64,000 nucleotides of DNA from Micromonospora sp. HNM0581 (GCF_012726175.1 NZ_JAASAD010000009.1:62001-126000), one strand, 5' to 3'. Positions 18,654-29,257 are shown, numbered from the stretch's first letter. Notes: generated from the sequence alone by a model not told the origin. Numbers and translations are program-made.

Positions 18654-19616
18654 ATGTCCCGGATAGTCCTGCTGGTCACCTCGCCCCGGTTGCCGGCCGG
18701 GCTGTTGACGGCAGCCGCCTGGGACGTCGTACGCGCAGCTCCGGTGCTGGCCGCCGAGGAGAGCGAGCTGACCACGGCGCTGCGGTCGGCGGGCGCCGAG
18801 GTTCGGGTGCTCGACGGGCCGCCGGTGACGGCGCTGCTGGATGCGGCGGCGCGGGGCACGGTGGTCTGGCTGGCCGGTCCGGCTGGGGACGAGTCGCTGG
18901 CCCGGGAGTTGGGGTTGCGTCTGGCCCGCGAGCCGGGGCTGGCGGAGCTGGAGCTGTTGTACGGCTCGTGGGATCCGCCGGGTGCACGGCTGCTGGACGC
19001 GGTGACGGTGCTGGACCGACTGCTCTCGCCCGGAGGGGATCCGTGGAAGCGGTCGCAGACCCACCGGAGCCTGGCCGGGTACCTGTTGGAGGAGAGCTAC
19101 GAGGCGTACGACGCGATGATCGCCGGGGACACCGACGCACTGCGCGAGGAGTTGGGCGACGTGCTGCTCCAGGTGGTGCTGCACGCCCGACTGGCCGAGG
19201 AACTGCCGGAGGACGAGCGTTGGACCGTCGACGACGTAGCCGGTGGCCTGGTGGACAAGATGATCCGGCGTAACCCGCACGTCTTCGCCGGTGCCGAGGC
19301 GGGCACCCTGGAGGAGATCACCGCCAACTGGGAGCGGATCAAACAGGCGGAGAAGGCCCGGGAGTCGGTGCTCGACGGCCTCGCACTGAGCCAACCGGCG
19401 CTGTCCCTGGCGTCGAAGATCCTGGAGCGTTCCGCCCGGGCCGGCGTCACCGCACCGCTGCCGTCGCCATCGGCACAACCCGACCCCGAGGCCGCCCTCG
19501 GCGCCCGGCTGCTCGCCCTCGTCGCTCAGGCGCGGTCCGACGCCCTCGACGCCGAGGCCGCCCTCCGCCGTTCCACCCTCGCCCACGCCCGCACCCTCCG
19601 CACCACCGAACGCTGA
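18654..19616 (+). CDS. mazG: MazG-family nucleoside triphosphate pyrophosphohydrolase
   Basis: 320 aa. An N-terminal domain of about 115 residues (opening SRIVLLVTSPRLPAG) precedes the MazG core. The metal-binding motif is complete: EESYEAYDAM, then EELGDVLLQVVLHARLAEE, followed by DKMIRRNPHVF and NWERIKQAEK. MazG hydrolyses non-canonical NTPs to NMP and pyrophosphate, cleaning the nucleotide pool. The long N-terminal extension matches the actinobacterial form. It lies between a lipoprotein and the DUF885 gene, in the mfd-mazG-eno order shared with M. tuberculosis. The C-terminal 60 residues are Ala/Arg-rich and probably disordered. Confidence 0.92.
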   Translation: MSRIVLLVTSPRLPAGLLTAAAWDVVRAAPVLAAEESELTTALRSAGAEVRVLDGPPVTALLDAAARGTVVWLAGPAGDESLARELGLRLAREPGLAELELLYGSWDPPGARLLDAVTVLDRLLSPGGDPWKRSQTHRSLAGYLLEESYEAYDAMIAGDTDALREELGDVLLQVVLHARLAEELPEDERWTVDDVAGGLVDKMIRRNPHVFAGAEAGTLEEITANWERIKQAEKARESVLDGLALSQPALSLASKILERSARAGVTAPLPSPSAQPDPEAALGARLLALVAQARSDALDAEAALRRSTLAHARTLRTTER

Positions 19617-19718
19617 CCTGGCACGTCACCGCGCTGATCGTGCCGCAGGCGGTGTCGAATCCGGCATCGGTGCCGCCGACCTGATGATCGTCTGGGCGGG
19701 GCGGGGTGAGGGTCGAGT

Positions 19719-19724
19719 TAGGGT
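19719..19724 (+). promoter_or_regulatory. Putative leaderless -10 box of the DUF885 gene
   Basis: TAGGGT is followed by CGGAGG and the GTG start. The 6-nt spacer also contains GGAGG directly abutting the start, too close to work as a normal Shine-Dalgarno sequence. Confidence 0.4.
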
Positions 19725-19730
19725 CGGAGG

Positions 19731-21350
19731 GTGGAGCGGTTCGGGGTGGTGGGTGAACGGGTCGTCGAGGCGTTGCTGACGAGTCGACCGGGGCTCGCCG
19801 GTTCGGCGGGGGAGCATCGGGTCGACGACCGGCTGCCGGACTTCTCGGCCGACGCGGTCGCGGGCGATCGGGCGATGCTCGTCGACGCGGCGAGTGCACT
19901 CGTCGAGATCGACCCTGATGACCTCGACGTCGAGGAGCGGGTCGACCACGCTCTGCTCTCCGCACTCGTCGACCGGGAACTGTTCGAGCTGACCGAGATC
20001 CGGGGGCACGAGTGGGACCCCCTCGTGCACAATCCTGGTCCACTGCTGCACGCCCTGCTCTCTCGCCCGTACGCGCCGGTGGAGGTGCGGTTGGCGGCCC
20101 TCGCCGGCCGTCTTGCCGCAGTGCCGGATGCCCTGGCCACCGCACGCGCGACGTTGCGTGACATGCCCCGGGTCCATGCCGAGACGGCAGTCGGGCAGTT
20201 CGCCGGGGTGGCGGCGCTGGTCCGCGACGAGGTCCCCGCGTTGCTCGGGCAGGCTCCCGCCGCCATCGACCGGTTCGAGCCGGCAGCCACGGCCGCGCTG
20301 GCCGCGCTCGACGAGTTCGTTGCCTGGCTGCGTGGCGGCCTGGCGGCCGACGTCGGCCCGGGCCGCGACCCCCGGCTGGGTCGGCGACGCTGGGAGGCGC
20401 GCCTGTGGCACGCGCTCGACACCGAGCTGGGTGCCGCCGAGATCCAGCGCCGGGCCTGGGCGAACCTCGACCGGGTGACCGACGAGATCCGCGCGGCGGC
20501 GGTGGAGCTGGTCGGTGGTCCGGCCGACGACGAGACGGTACGCCGTGCCCTCGACCTGCTCGCCGCCGAACACCCCGACGACCACACGATCGTCGACCTG
20601 GCCTCGGTCACCCTGGATGAGGCGAGCGACTTCGTCCGGGCACACGACCTGGTGACAGTGCCGGAGGATCCGTGTGTCATCCAGGTGATGCCGAAGTTCG
20701 CCCGGGGTGTGGCGGTGGCCTACTGCGATGCGCCCGGTGGCTTGGAGACCGCCACCGTACCGACGTACTACTGCATCGCGCCGACGCCTGCTGACTGGCC
20801 GGCGCGTCGGGTCGAGTCGTTCTACCGCGAGTACAACGACCACATGATCCGCAACCTCACCGTGCACGAGGCGATTCCGGGGCACTTCCTTCAGCTCGCC
20901 CACGCTCGACGCCACACCGGCTCCACCCGGGTACGGGCGTTGATCCGCTCCGGTCCGTTCGTCGAGGGTTGGGCGGTCTACGCCGAGGAGCTGATGGTCG
21001 GTCTCGGTTTCGGTGGCCTGCCGGTGCGGTTGCAGCAGCTGAAGATGCAGCTACGGATGACCCTCAACGCGTTGCTCGACCAGCTGACGCACGCCGAGGG
21101 ACTACCCGAGGTGGAGGCGATGGCCCTGTTGACCGGACGCGGTTTTCAGGAGGAGGGCGAGGCGGCGGGCAAGTGGCGTCGTGCGCTGCTCACCTCGGCG
21201 CAGCTGTCGACGTACTTCGTCGGCTACAGCGAGCTGGCCGGGATCGTCGCGGCCCGTCCGCACCATGTGCCGTTGCGCGCCTGGCACGACGAGATGCTCG
21301 CCCACGGCAGTCCACCGCCGCGCCACCTGCGTGCCCTGCTCGGCCTGTAG
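19731..21350 (+). CDS. DUF885-family putative zinc carboxypeptidase
   Basis: 539 aa. The family signature HEAIPGH begins at His379, preceded by FYREYNDHMIRNLTVHE and followed by EGWAVYAEELM, where the downstream glutamate completes a metal site. DUF885 proteins are predicted gluzincin-like metallopeptidases with an almost wholly helical fold, which fits the sequence. No signal peptide is present, so it is probably cytoplasmic. It is convergent with a lipoprotein gene 27 nt away. The substrate is unknown. Confidence 0.85.
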   Translation: MERFGVVGERVVEALLTSRPGLAGSAGEHRVDDRLPDFSADAVAGDRAMLVDAASALVEIDPDDLDVEERVDHALLSALVDRELFELTEIRGHEWDPLVHNPGPLLHALLSRPYAPVEVRLAALAGRLAAVPDALATARATLRDMPRVHAETAVGQFAGVAALVRDEVPALLGQAPAAIDRFEPAATAALAALDEFVAWLRGGLAADVGPGRDPRLGRRRWEARLWHALDTELGAAEIQRRAWANLDRVTDEIRAAAVELVGGPADDETVRRALDLLAAEHPDDHTIVDLASVTLDEASDFVRAHDLVTVPEDPCVIQVMPKFARGVAVAYCDAPGGLETATVPTYYCIAPTPADWPARRVESFYREYNDHMIRNLTVHEAIPGHFLQLAHARRHTGSTRVRALIRSGPFVEGWAVYAEELMVGLGFGGLPVRLQQLKMQLRMTLNALLDQLTHAEGLPEVEAMALLTGRGFQEEGEAAGKWRRALLTSAQLSTYFVGYSELAGIVAARPHHVPLRAWHDEMLAHGSPPPRHLRALLGL

Positions 21351-21377
21351 GTCGCACGGTGACGGGCCACTTCCGGG

Positions 21378-22070
21378 TCAGGGGCCGGCGGCGCGCCGGT
21401 CCACCACGTCGGCACCCGCCGGAAGGTCGAAGGCGGCGCCTTCGACCCGGTCGCGGTAGCGGCTCAGTGCCAGCTCGACCGGCTCCCCGTCGAGCTGCCC
21501 GGTGAAGCTACCGAGCGTGCCCTCCCCGGTCACGCAGGCGGTGAAGCTCTCCGCGCTACGGCGTACGTCTACGCAGGTGGCGTGGTGACCGACGACGGTG
21601 CTGCTGCGTTCGGTGATGACCGCGTCCGGGTCCAGTGCCGCGTCGGTCAACCGGCCCATCACCAGCGGGGGAGTGATCAGCCCCTGTAGCTCGGCCTCGG
21701 CGAAGACGACGACAGAGGGCTTGCTGTTGGGTGCGGGTGGCTGTTCGAGGGTGCAGACGGTCCGGTCGTCGTCGGTGTCGCATCGGGTGGTCGCCTCGTC
21801 GGTCACGGTCAGTTTTCCACCGGGCCAGGTGTAGCTGGACCGGGCCGGGTCCTGCGACTGGACGAACGAGGCGCTCCGCCCGCCGGGAAGCTGGTACTCC
21901 GCCGAGTAGGTCAGCTCCAGTGCCCGATCCATCCGCGCGGCGAGATCGTTGACGATGTCGGATCGCTCCATGGTCCGCCCGGCATCGTCCAGAGCCTGAC
22001 AGCCGGTGACGGAGAGCGACGCGATGACCGACACAGCGAGAATACGGAGAGTGGTCGAGGCGGCGGGCAT
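21378..22070 (-). CDS. Lipoprotein of unknown function
   Basis: 230 aa. The signal peptide ends in the lipobox V21-T22-G23-C24. The mature domain has four cysteines spaced as likely disulphides (RCDTDDDRTVC, ATCVDVR, TACVTGEG), and contains YSAEYQLPGG and YTWPGGKLTVTDEATT, suggesting a beta-rich extracellular domain. I recognise no named family. It is transcribed away from eno, with a 220-nt shared upstream region. It occupies the place of lpqU-type lipoproteins near eno in mycobacteria, but similarity to LpqU is not evident, so this may be coincidence. Confidence 0.7.
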   Translation of the reverse strand: MPAASTTLRILAVSVIASLSVTGCQALDDAGRTMERSDIVNDLAARMDRALELTYSAEYQLPGGRSASFVQSQDPARSSYTWPGGKLTVTDEATTRCDTDDDRTVCTLEQPPAPNSKPSVVVFAEAELQGLITPPLVMGRLTDAALDPDAVITERSSTVVGHHATCVDVRRSAESFTACVTGEGTLGSFTGQLDGEPVELALSRYRDRVEGAAFDLPAGADVVDRRAAGP

Positions 22071-22176
22071 GGTGAACAGCCTCGTCGATCGGGTCCCGCT
22101 CGTGCAAACCGGTTGCCGGTTGAGGTACGAGAATCCGGGAATGTCCGACCTGCTGGTACCGGAGAGTGGTTATTGA

Positions 22177-23574
<1,398 letters not shown>

Positions 23575-23603
23575 CAGGTGCCGTACCTCGGGGGAGGGGT
23601 GTG

Positions 23604-24218
23604 ATGCAGCAGCGCCGCACGCCGGGTGGTCAACGCCCGGTCCGCCGGCCGGTACGCGACGGTCGCCCCGGCAGGACCCGTGATGGCGGTGTCCGTGCCG
23701 AGTCGCGGTCCAACGCCGGTCGGGCACCGTCAGCCAACCGCGGTGCCGAGGGCGTACGCTCCGCCAAGCGACCCGCCGCCGCCCGGCGCACCGCTGCCGG
23801 TGGCACGGTGACACGACTGTCCGCACCCCGATCCCGAGGTCTCACCGGCCGGGCCACCGTGCTGATCGCGGTGCTGATCGCCCTCGCCCTCGCCTACACC
23901 TATCCGGTCCGGGTCTACCTGGACCAGCAGGCCGACATCGAGCGGATGGAAGCTTCGCAGGCGGCTCAGCGGGAGCTGATCGCCCAGCTGACGACCCAGG
24001 CCGAGAAGTGGCAGGACGAGGCATACATCGAAACCCAGGCCCGGGAGCGGTTCTTCATGCAGCGGCCCGGCGAGAAGATGCTTATTCTGCTTCCCGCCGG
24101 TGCCGACGGGGAGGCGGGCACCGTTACGGGGCAGGCGACGCCGGACACCCCCGACGCCTGGTACGACACTCTCTGGTCCAGCGTGCAGGCCGCCGACGCC
24201 CACCGGACCGACGACTGA
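23604..24218 (+). CDS. FtsB/DivIC-like septum formation initiator protein
   Basis: 204 aa. A long basic, disordered cytoplasmic N-terminus (about 75 residues) precedes one transmembrane helix (ATVLIAVLIALALAYTYPV). A coiled coil follows (YLDQQADIERMEASQ, then RELIAQLTTQAEKWQDEAYIE), and then ARERFFMQRPGEKMLIL, the conserved end of the DivIC/FtsB domain. In the divisome these proteins link FtsQ/DivIB and FtsL. The strong GGGGAGGGG sequence favours the ATG at 23604 over a GTG three bases earlier. It is the syntenic equivalent of Rv1024, 30 nt after eno. Confidence 0.88.
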   Translation: MQQRRTPGGQRPVRRPVRDGRPGRTRDGGVRAESRSNAGRAPSANRGAEGVRSAKRPAAARRTAAGGTVTRLSAPRSRGLTGRATVLIAVLIALALAYTYPVRVYLDQQADIERMEASQAAQRELIAQLTTQAEKWQDEAYIETQARERFFMQRPGEKMLILLPAGADGEAGTVTGQATPDTPDAWYDTLWSSVQAADAHRTDD

Positions 24219-24241
24219 GCACCCGACGAGAGAATGACACC

Positions 24242-24799
24242 GTGACTGTCGTACCACCGCAGGAGCCGGCGGCGGCTTCCGTACCTCCGCCGGAGCGGGA
24301 ACCGGCCACCGGGGCTGATCTGGCTGCGGTGGCCGCGCAGCTCGGGCGTCCGCCCCGGGGCACCAGGGCAGTGGCCCACCGCTGCCCTTGCGGCCTGCCT
24401 GACGTGGTGGAGACGACTCCGCGGTTGGCCGACGGGACTCCCTTCCCGACGCTGTTTTACCTGACGTGTCCCCGGGCGACCGCCGCGTGCAGCCGACTCG
24501 AGTCGGCTGGCCTGATGAAGGAGATGGCGGAGCGGCTGGCCGCCGACCCGGAGCTGGCCCTGCGGTACCGCGCGGCCCACGAGGACTACCTCGACCGCCG
24601 GGACACCATCGCCGAGGTGCCCGAGATCGCCGGCATCTCGGCCGGGGGAATGCCTGGCCGGGTGAAGTGCCTGCACGTCCAGCTCGGTCACGCACTCGCT
24701 GCCGGGCCCGGGGTGAACCCGTTCGGCGACGAGACGCTCGCCCTGGTCGAACCGTGGTGGACGGCGGGACGCTGTGTTGACGTACCGGAGGTCGGGTGA
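24242..24799 (+). CDS. DUF501 domain protein
   Basis: 185 aa from the GTG at 24242; longer in-frame readings run back into the preceding gene. After a Pro-rich N-terminus the DUF501 core begins at VAAQLGRPPRGTRAVAHRCPCGLP, with FPTLFYLTCPRATAACSRLES, RYRAAHEDYLDRRD and GMPGRVKCLHVQLGHALA. Several conserved Cys and His residues suggest metal binding, but no activity is established for the family. It corresponds to Rv1025 between the septation protein and ppx. Its stop overlaps the start of the next gene (GTGA), so the two are translationally coupled. Confidence 0.85.
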   Translation: MTVVPPQEPAAASVPPPEREPATGADLAAVAAQLGRPPRGTRAVAHRCPCGLPDVVETTPRLADGTPFPTLFYLTCPRATAACSRLESAGLMKEMAERLAADPELALRYRAAHEDYLDRRDTIAEVPEIAGISAGGMPGRVKCLHVQLGHALAAGPGVNPFGDETLALVEPWWTAGRCVDVPEVG

Positions 24800-25308
24800 G
24801 CGGCGGGGACGTCGTGGTACGGCGGGCCCGGACCGCCGACGTGCGGGCGATCCGACGGCTGGTCGACACCTACACCGACAACCGTCGCCTGCTGAGTAAG
24901 GCCACCGTCACGCTGTACGAGGACGTACAGGAGTTCCGGGTCGCCAGCCGGGTCTCCGACGGCGCGGTGGTGGGCTGCGGCGCGCTGCACGTCATGTGGG
25001 AGGACCTGGCGGAGATCCGCACGGTGGCGGTCGATCCCCGCTGCCGGGGGCAGCGGATCGGGCACCGGATCGTCGCCGAGCTGATCGACGCGGCCCGGGA
25101 GTTGGGGGTCGCCCGCATCTTCGTGCTGACCTTCGAGACCACCTTCTTCGGTTCGTTCGGCTTCTCCGAGATCGATGGTGCTCCGGTGCCGCACCCGGTC
25201 TACGAGCAACTGTTGCGCTCGTACGACGAGGGGGTCGCCGAGTTCCTCGACCTCGAACGCGTCAAGCCGAACACCCTGGGCAACACCCGCATGCTGCTGC
25301 GCCTCTGA
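24796..25308 (+). CDS. GNAT acetyltransferase, short N-acetylglutamate-synthase type
   Basis: 170 aa. A single GNAT domain with the acetyl-CoA loop in VDPRCRGQRIGHRIV. The family-specific stretches ALHVMWEDLAEIRTVAV, FVLTFETTFFGSFGF and a C-terminal ERVKPNTLGNTRMLL match the short actinobacterial N-acetylglutamate synthase (the Rv2747 / ArgA-like type), which starts arginine synthesis by acetylating glutamate. Generic amino-acid acetyltransferase activity is the alternative. Its GTG overlaps the DUF501 stop by 4 nt. In M. tuberculosis this gene is not between DUF501 and ppx, so its placement here is noteworthy. Confidence 0.75.
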   Translation: MSGGDVVVRRARTADVRAIRRLVDTYTDNRRLLSKATVTLYEDVQEFRVASRVSDGAVVGCGALHVMWEDLAEIRTVAVDPRCRGQRIGHRIVAELIDAARELGVARIFVLTFETTFFGSFGFSEIDGAPVPHPVYEQLLRSYDEGVAEFLDLERVKPNTLGNTRMLLRL

Positions 25309-25368
25309 CACCCACGCCTACTCGCCCGCCACGGCGCTGTCGCCCGGGGTGGGCCGGTTCGGCGGCGG

Positions 25369-25374
25369 TAGGGT
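25369..25374 (+). promoter_or_regulatory. Putative leaderless -10 box of ppx
   Basis: TAGGGT lies 7 nt before the GTG start of ppx, so ppx may have its own leaderless transcript in addition to read-through from eno. Confidence 0.45.
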
Positions 25375-25381
25375 TCTCGGC

Positions 25382-26338
25382 GTGACGACGCGTGTGGCGG
25401 CCATCGACTGTGGCACCAATTCGATCCGGCTGCTGGTGGCCGACCTACCTGATCCGTCGGCCGGCCCGGCCGCACCACTTGTCGACCGGAGCCGGCGGAT
25501 GGAGATCGTTCGGCTCGGCCAGGGCGTCGACGCCACCGGTCGACTCGCTCCGGAGGCGATCGAGCGGACCCGGGTCGCTCTCGAAGGCTACGCCGCCGAG
25601 ATCGAGAAGCTGGGCGCCGAGCGGGTACGGATGTGCGCCACCTCGGCCAGCCGTGACGCGGAGAACGCGGCGGACTTCCGCCTCATGGTCGAGCAGACGC
25701 TCGGGGCGACACCGGAGGTGGTGAGCGGCGACGAGGAGGCGCGGTTGTCGTTCACCGGAGCGGTGCGCGGCCTGCCCGTCGACGCGCCGTCGCCGTATCT
25801 GGTGCTGGACATCGGCGGCGGCTCGACCGAGTTCGTCGTCGGCACCCGCGACGGTGGCGTCGACGCCGCGATCTCCATGGACATCGGTTGTGTCCGCATG
25901 ACCGAGCGGCACCTGCACGGTGACCCGCCCGGCCCGGACGAGATCGCCGCCGCCCAGGCCGACGTCACGGTCGCGGTGGATCGGGCGCTGGCGGCGGTGC
26001 CGGGGCGCCAGGCGGCCACCCTGGTCGGGCTCGCCGGCTCGGTCACCACCGTGGTCGCGATCGCCGAGGGCCTCACCGGGTACGACCCGACCCGCATTCA
26101 CCACGCCAGGGTGTCGTACGACCGGGTGGCGGAGGTGACCACCGACCTGCTGGCCATGACCCGTGAGCAGCGGTTGGCGATTCCGGTGATGCATCCCGGG
26201 CGCGCGGACGTGATCGGTGCCGGGGCGTTGGTGCTCCGCGTCGCCATGCAACGGGCGGACATGTCGGCCGTGATCGCCTCGGAACACGACATCCTCGACG
26301 GCATCGCCTGGAGCCTGGCATACGCGAACGGGAGGTGA
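25382..26338 (+). CDS. ppx: Ppx/GppA-family exopolyphosphatase
   Basis: 318 aa from the GTG at 25382, fixed by the -10 box 7 nt upstream. Upstream in-frame readings overlap the acetyltransferase and are rejected. The sugar-kinase/Hsp70-type ATPase fold shows as AAIDCGTNSIRLLVAD (phosphate 1), TSASRDAENAADF, LVLDIGGGSTEFVVG (phosphate 2) and LVGLAGSVTTVVAI. Short actinobacterial paralogues of this kind hydrolyse polyphosphate or pppGpp. It is the equivalent of Rv1026 and closes the syntenic block. Confidence 0.93.
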   Translation: MTTRVAAIDCGTNSIRLLVADLPDPSAGPAAPLVDRSRRMEIVRLGQGVDATGRLAPEAIERTRVALEGYAAEIEKLGAERVRMCATSASRDAENAADFRLMVEQTLGATPEVVSGDEEARLSFTGAVRGLPVDAPSPYLVLDIGGGSTEFVVGTRDGGVDAAISMDIGCVRMTERHLHGDPPGPDEIAAAQADVTVAVDRALAAVPGRQAATLVGLAGSVTTVVAIAEGLTGYDPTRIHHARVSYDRVAEVTTDLLAMTREQRLAIPVMHPGRADVIGAGALVLRVAMQRADMSAVIASEHDILDGIAWSLAYANGR

Positions 26339-26449
26339 ATGCCACTGTTCCGGCGTCTTCCCGGTGGCGGTCACCGCGTGGCAGGCTACCCGCACGTAGG
26401 ACTACTGGGCGACCAGCCAACGATGACTGACCGCTAGGAGGACGGGCCG

Positions 26450-27136
26450 ATGGGCGAGATGGTGACCTACCGTGGTGGAAGCGGCACGGGTGAGGGATAT
26501 CTCGCGATACCCCCAACCGGCGCGGCAAGCCCGGCAGTGATCGTCATTCAGGACTGGTGGGGCCTCGTGCCGCACATCAGGTCGGTGGTGGACCGTTTCG
26601 CCGAGGCAGGCTTCGTCGCTCTCGCACCCGATCTCCGGCACGGTGAGCCGGCCGGAGAACCAGGTGGGCCGCGACGTCTGCTCGACGGACCGCAGATGGA
26701 CGAGACGGCGCAGACCATCGCCGCTGCCGCAGACCATCTCGCCGGTCGGGCCGAGGTCACCGGCAAGGTGGGCTGCGCGGGCTTCTCCGCCGGGGCCAGT
26801 CTCGCCCTGTGGGCGGCGAACTTCTCCGAACGAATCGTCGCCACCGCCGCCTTCTATCCCCTGCTGCCCTGGGATGGCATGCGTACCGAGTGGACCGGCT
26901 GGGCGGGCAAGGACGCGCTCGTGCACTGCGCGGAGGCGGACGGCAGCTCCGCGGACCAGGGTGTGCAGACGGTACGCCGGGCCATCGAGAACGCCGGTGG
27001 CGTGTGCCAGCTGCACGACTACCCGGGCACCGCGCACGCCTTCTTCGACGAGGATCGGCCGGAGAGGTTCGATCAGCGGGCGGCCACCAGCGCTTGGGCG
27101 CGCACCCTGGAGCTGTTCAGGGCCAAGCTTGGTTGA
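26450..27136 (+). CDS. Dienelactone-hydrolase-family alpha/beta hydrolase
   Basis: 228 aa with an excellent AGGAGG ribosome binding site. The fold is typical: [19 protein letters not shown] near residue 25-45, [12 protein letters not shown], the nucleophile elbow [10 protein letters not shown] and a catalytic His in [12 protein letters not shown]. In classical dienelactone hydrolases the elbow nucleophile is Cys; here the elbow residue reads Ser (G-F-S-A-G), with a Cys three residues earlier, so it may act as a serine esterase instead. The substrate is unknown. The next gene starts inside its last codons. Confidence 0.85.
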   Translation: MGEMVTYRGGSGTGEGYLAIPPTGAASPAVIVIQDWWGLVPHIRSVVDRFAEAGFVALAPDLRHGEPAGEPGGPRRLLDGPQMDETAQTIAAAADHLAGRAEVTGKVGCAGFSAGASLALWAANFSERIVATAAFYPLLPWDGMRTEWTGWAGKDALVHCAEADGSSADQGVQTVRRAIENAGGVCQLHDYPGTAHAFFDEDRPERFDQRAATSAWARTLELFRAKLG

Positions 27137-27869
27137 GTCGCGTACCCCTGCCGAGGTCGCCGCCCACGCCGGTCGGGCAACGGACCTGATTGACCTGGAT
27201 GCGGGTGTCGCCGGCTGTTTCGCCTGCCCCCGGCTGGTCGACTGGCGGGAGGAGGTCGCCCGTACCAGGCGAGCGGCCTTCCGCGATCAGGAATACTGGG
27301 GACGGCCGGTCCCCGGATTCGGTGATCCCGCGGCCCGGATCGCCATCCTCGGACTGGCCCCGGCCGCACACGGCGGTAACCGCACCGGCCGGATCTTCAC
27401 CGGCGACCGGTCCGGCGATGTGCTCTTCGCCGCGCTGCACCGGGCCGGCCTGGCCAACCAACCGACGAGTGTGGCCGCCGCCGACGGACTCACGTTGTGC
27501 GCAACGAGGATCTTCGCTGCGGTACGCTGCGCCCCACCGGACAACAAGCCCACCCCGGCCGAGCGGGACACCTGTGCACCCTGGCTGCATCGGGAGGTCG
27601 AGCTGATCCGACCGACGCTGCGGGTGGTGGTGGCACTTGGCGCTTTTGCCTGGGCTGCGTGGTGGCCGGCGTTACGGGCCGGGTACGCCGTCCCGCCGCC
27701 CAGCCCGCGACCGTCGTTCCGGCATGGGGCACACTGGTCCGGCACGGCCGGACCGGAGCTGCTGGGCTGTTATCACGTCAGCCAGCAGAACACCTTCACC
27801 GGCCGGCTGACACCAGGGATGCTGGACGACGTGTTCGCCCGGGCGAAGCTGCTGGCCGGCGTGGACTGA
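27129..27869 (+). CDS. Uracil-DNA glycosylase, family 5 (UdgB) with Fe-S cluster; contains a TTA codon
   Basis: 246 aa. Family motifs: [72 protein letters not shown] and [14 protein letters not shown]. The paired cysteines (CFAC and the C-x16-C in the second motif) form the expected [4Fe-4S] site. UdgB removes uracil and other deaminated bases from DNA, useful in a GC-rich genome. The only sensible start is a TTG at 27129 that overlaps the preceding stop, implying translational coupling. Codon 182 (27672-27674) is TTA. Confidence 0.9.
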   Translation: MVESRTPAEVAAHAGRATDLIDLDAGVAGCFACPRLVDWREEVARTRRAAFRDQEYWGRPVPGFGDPAARIAILGLAPAAHGGNRTGRIFTGDRSGDVLFAALHRAGLANQPTSVAAADGLTLCATRIFAAVRCAPPDNKPTPAERDTCAPWLHREVELIRPTLRVVVALGAFAWAAWWPALRAGYAVPPPSPRPSFRHGAHWSGTAGPELLGCYHVSQQNTFTGRLTPGMLDDVFARAKLLAGVD

Positions 27870-27944
27870 GGCTGCGGGGGCGGTGGCGGTGGCGGACGGT
27901 CGGGACCAGTGCCGCCGCAAGCCCCGCTTGCCCGGAGGTAACTG

Positions 27945-28673
27945 ATGGACGTGCTGCGCAGGTGGTGGCCGGTGACGGTGGTGGTTGCCCTGCTCGCCGC
28001 CGTCACCGTGGCGACCACGCACTCGTCGATCGGCGCCAGCCGGATCCCACCCGCCGTCGAGGACGCGCCCTTCGTGCTGGAATACCCGAGCGGCGAGCCG
28101 AGACCATCGATTCCGGCCGAACCCCGCGACGCCGCCGAGCAGACCCGCACCCGGATCCCGTCCTGGCTCGGCATGGTGGCGGTGGTGTTGCTGGGGCTGA
28201 CCCTGCTCGCGGCCCTCGGCTATCTGATCTGGACCATGCTGCGGGCAGCGGCGCGCCGGGTCACCAGGGCACTGCCCACGCAGCAGAACCGACGCAGTGC
28301 CGAGGGCACCGCCGCCGAGGTGGTGGCGGCCGTCGACGCCGGGTTGGTCGACCTGGACGACCGGGCCACCGATCCGCGGACCGCGGTGATCGCCTGCTGG
28401 GTACGACTTGAGGAGGCCGCCGCGGTCGCCGGGGTGCCCCGGCTGGCTGGCGACACCCCCACCGACCTGGTCACCCGGCTACTGCGGGGCGATCCGTCCA
28501 CTGGCGTACCGGCGGTCGTGAGCGCTGATGTTCTTGCCGATTTCGCGGATGTCTTCCGCGAGGCCCGGTACGCCACCCGACCAGTGGATGAACGGACCAG
28601 GGACCAGGCCCGAGCCGCCCTGCGCCGGTTGCGCGGTGAACTGACCGCCCTGGCGGAGCAGGAGTCGGCGTGA
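27945..28673 (+). CDS. DUF4129 domain membrane protein
   Basis: 242 aa. An N-terminal transmembrane segment (WWPVTVVVALLAAVTVATT), an extracytoplasmic loop of about 65 residues, a second transmembrane segment (LGMVAVVLLGLTLLAALGYLIW), and a cytoplasmic DUF4129 domain (AVIACWVRLEEAAAVAG, RLAGDTPTDLVTRLL, DFADVFREARYATRPVDE). DUF4129 proteins regularly accompany MoxR ATPases and DUF58 proteins, as here. It opens a five-gene operon; GGAGG lies just before the ATG. The role is unknown. Confidence 0.85.
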   Translation: MDVLRRWWPVTVVVALLAAVTVATTHSSIGASRIPPAVEDAPFVLEYPSGEPRPSIPAEPRDAAEQTRTRIPSWLGMVAVVLLGLTLLAALGYLIWTMLRAAARRVTRALPTQQNRRSAEGTAAEVVAAVDAGLVDLDDRATDPRTAVIACWVRLEEAAAVAGVPRLAGDTPTDLVTRLLRGDPSTGVPAVVSADVLADFADVFREARYATRPVDERTRDQARAALRRLRGELTALAEQESA

Positions 28674-29257
28674 GCAGCACAAGTATCGACGACCTGCTCA
28701 GCTTCTCCGAGGAGCGTCCGGTCCGGTCCGAACCGCGCCGGGGTGGGCGCCTGCGTACCGTGCTCGGGGTGCTCGGTGTCACCACGGCGGCGACCGTGGT
28801 GACCGTCGCCGGACTACGCGCGATCGGTCTGCGGGTGTCGCTGCTGGTGCTTGTCGCTGCCGTGGTCACGCTGCTCGTGGTACGCCGTATCGTCGCCGCC
28901 CTTGCCCCGCCACCGAAGCCCGGTCGGGGGGGTTCGTCGACGCAGGGTGGCGAGGAGCCGGGCACCTACAACTGGGACGCGCGGGATGCGCTGCGCGCCG
29001 CGATCAACGGTTGGGCGGCTCCGCTGGAGTGGTCCAAGACGCGTCCCGAACGGTTCAGCACCGTGATCCTGCCCCGCTTGGCCGAGCTGGCGGACGAGCG
29101 GATGCGGCTCAAGCACGGCATCACCCGCGAATCGGATCCGGTACGAGCCCGTGCCCTACTGGGTGACCGTCTGTCGTCGTTCCTGGAAACCCCACCCCGC
29201 CGCACCCCTTCGCCGCGCGACCTCGCGGCGATCGTCGCCGAACTGGAGAAGATCTGA
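28670..29257 (+). CDS. Small two-helix membrane protein of the MoxR operon
   Basis: 195 aa. The GTG overlaps the previous stop by 4 nt and the stop overlaps the MoxR start, so it is translationally coupled on both sides. Two adjacent hydrophobic helices (VLGVLGVTTAATVVTVAGL and VSLLVLVAAVVTLLVV) are followed by a cytoplasmic helical domain with DALRAAINGWAAPLEW, LAELADERMRLKHGI and LAAIVAELEKI. The family is usually annotated only as hypothetical next to MoxR. It may be a scaffold for the ATPase. Confidence 0.7.
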   Translation: MSSTSIDDLLSFSEERPVRSEPRRGGRLRTVLGVLGVTTAATVVTVAGLRAIGLRVSLLVLVAAVVTLLVVRRIVAALAPPPKPGRGGSSTQGGEEPGTYNWDARDALRAAINGWAAPLEWSKTRPERFSTVILPRLAELADERMRLKHGITRESDPVRARALLGDRLSSFLETPPRRTPSPRDLAAIVAELEKI

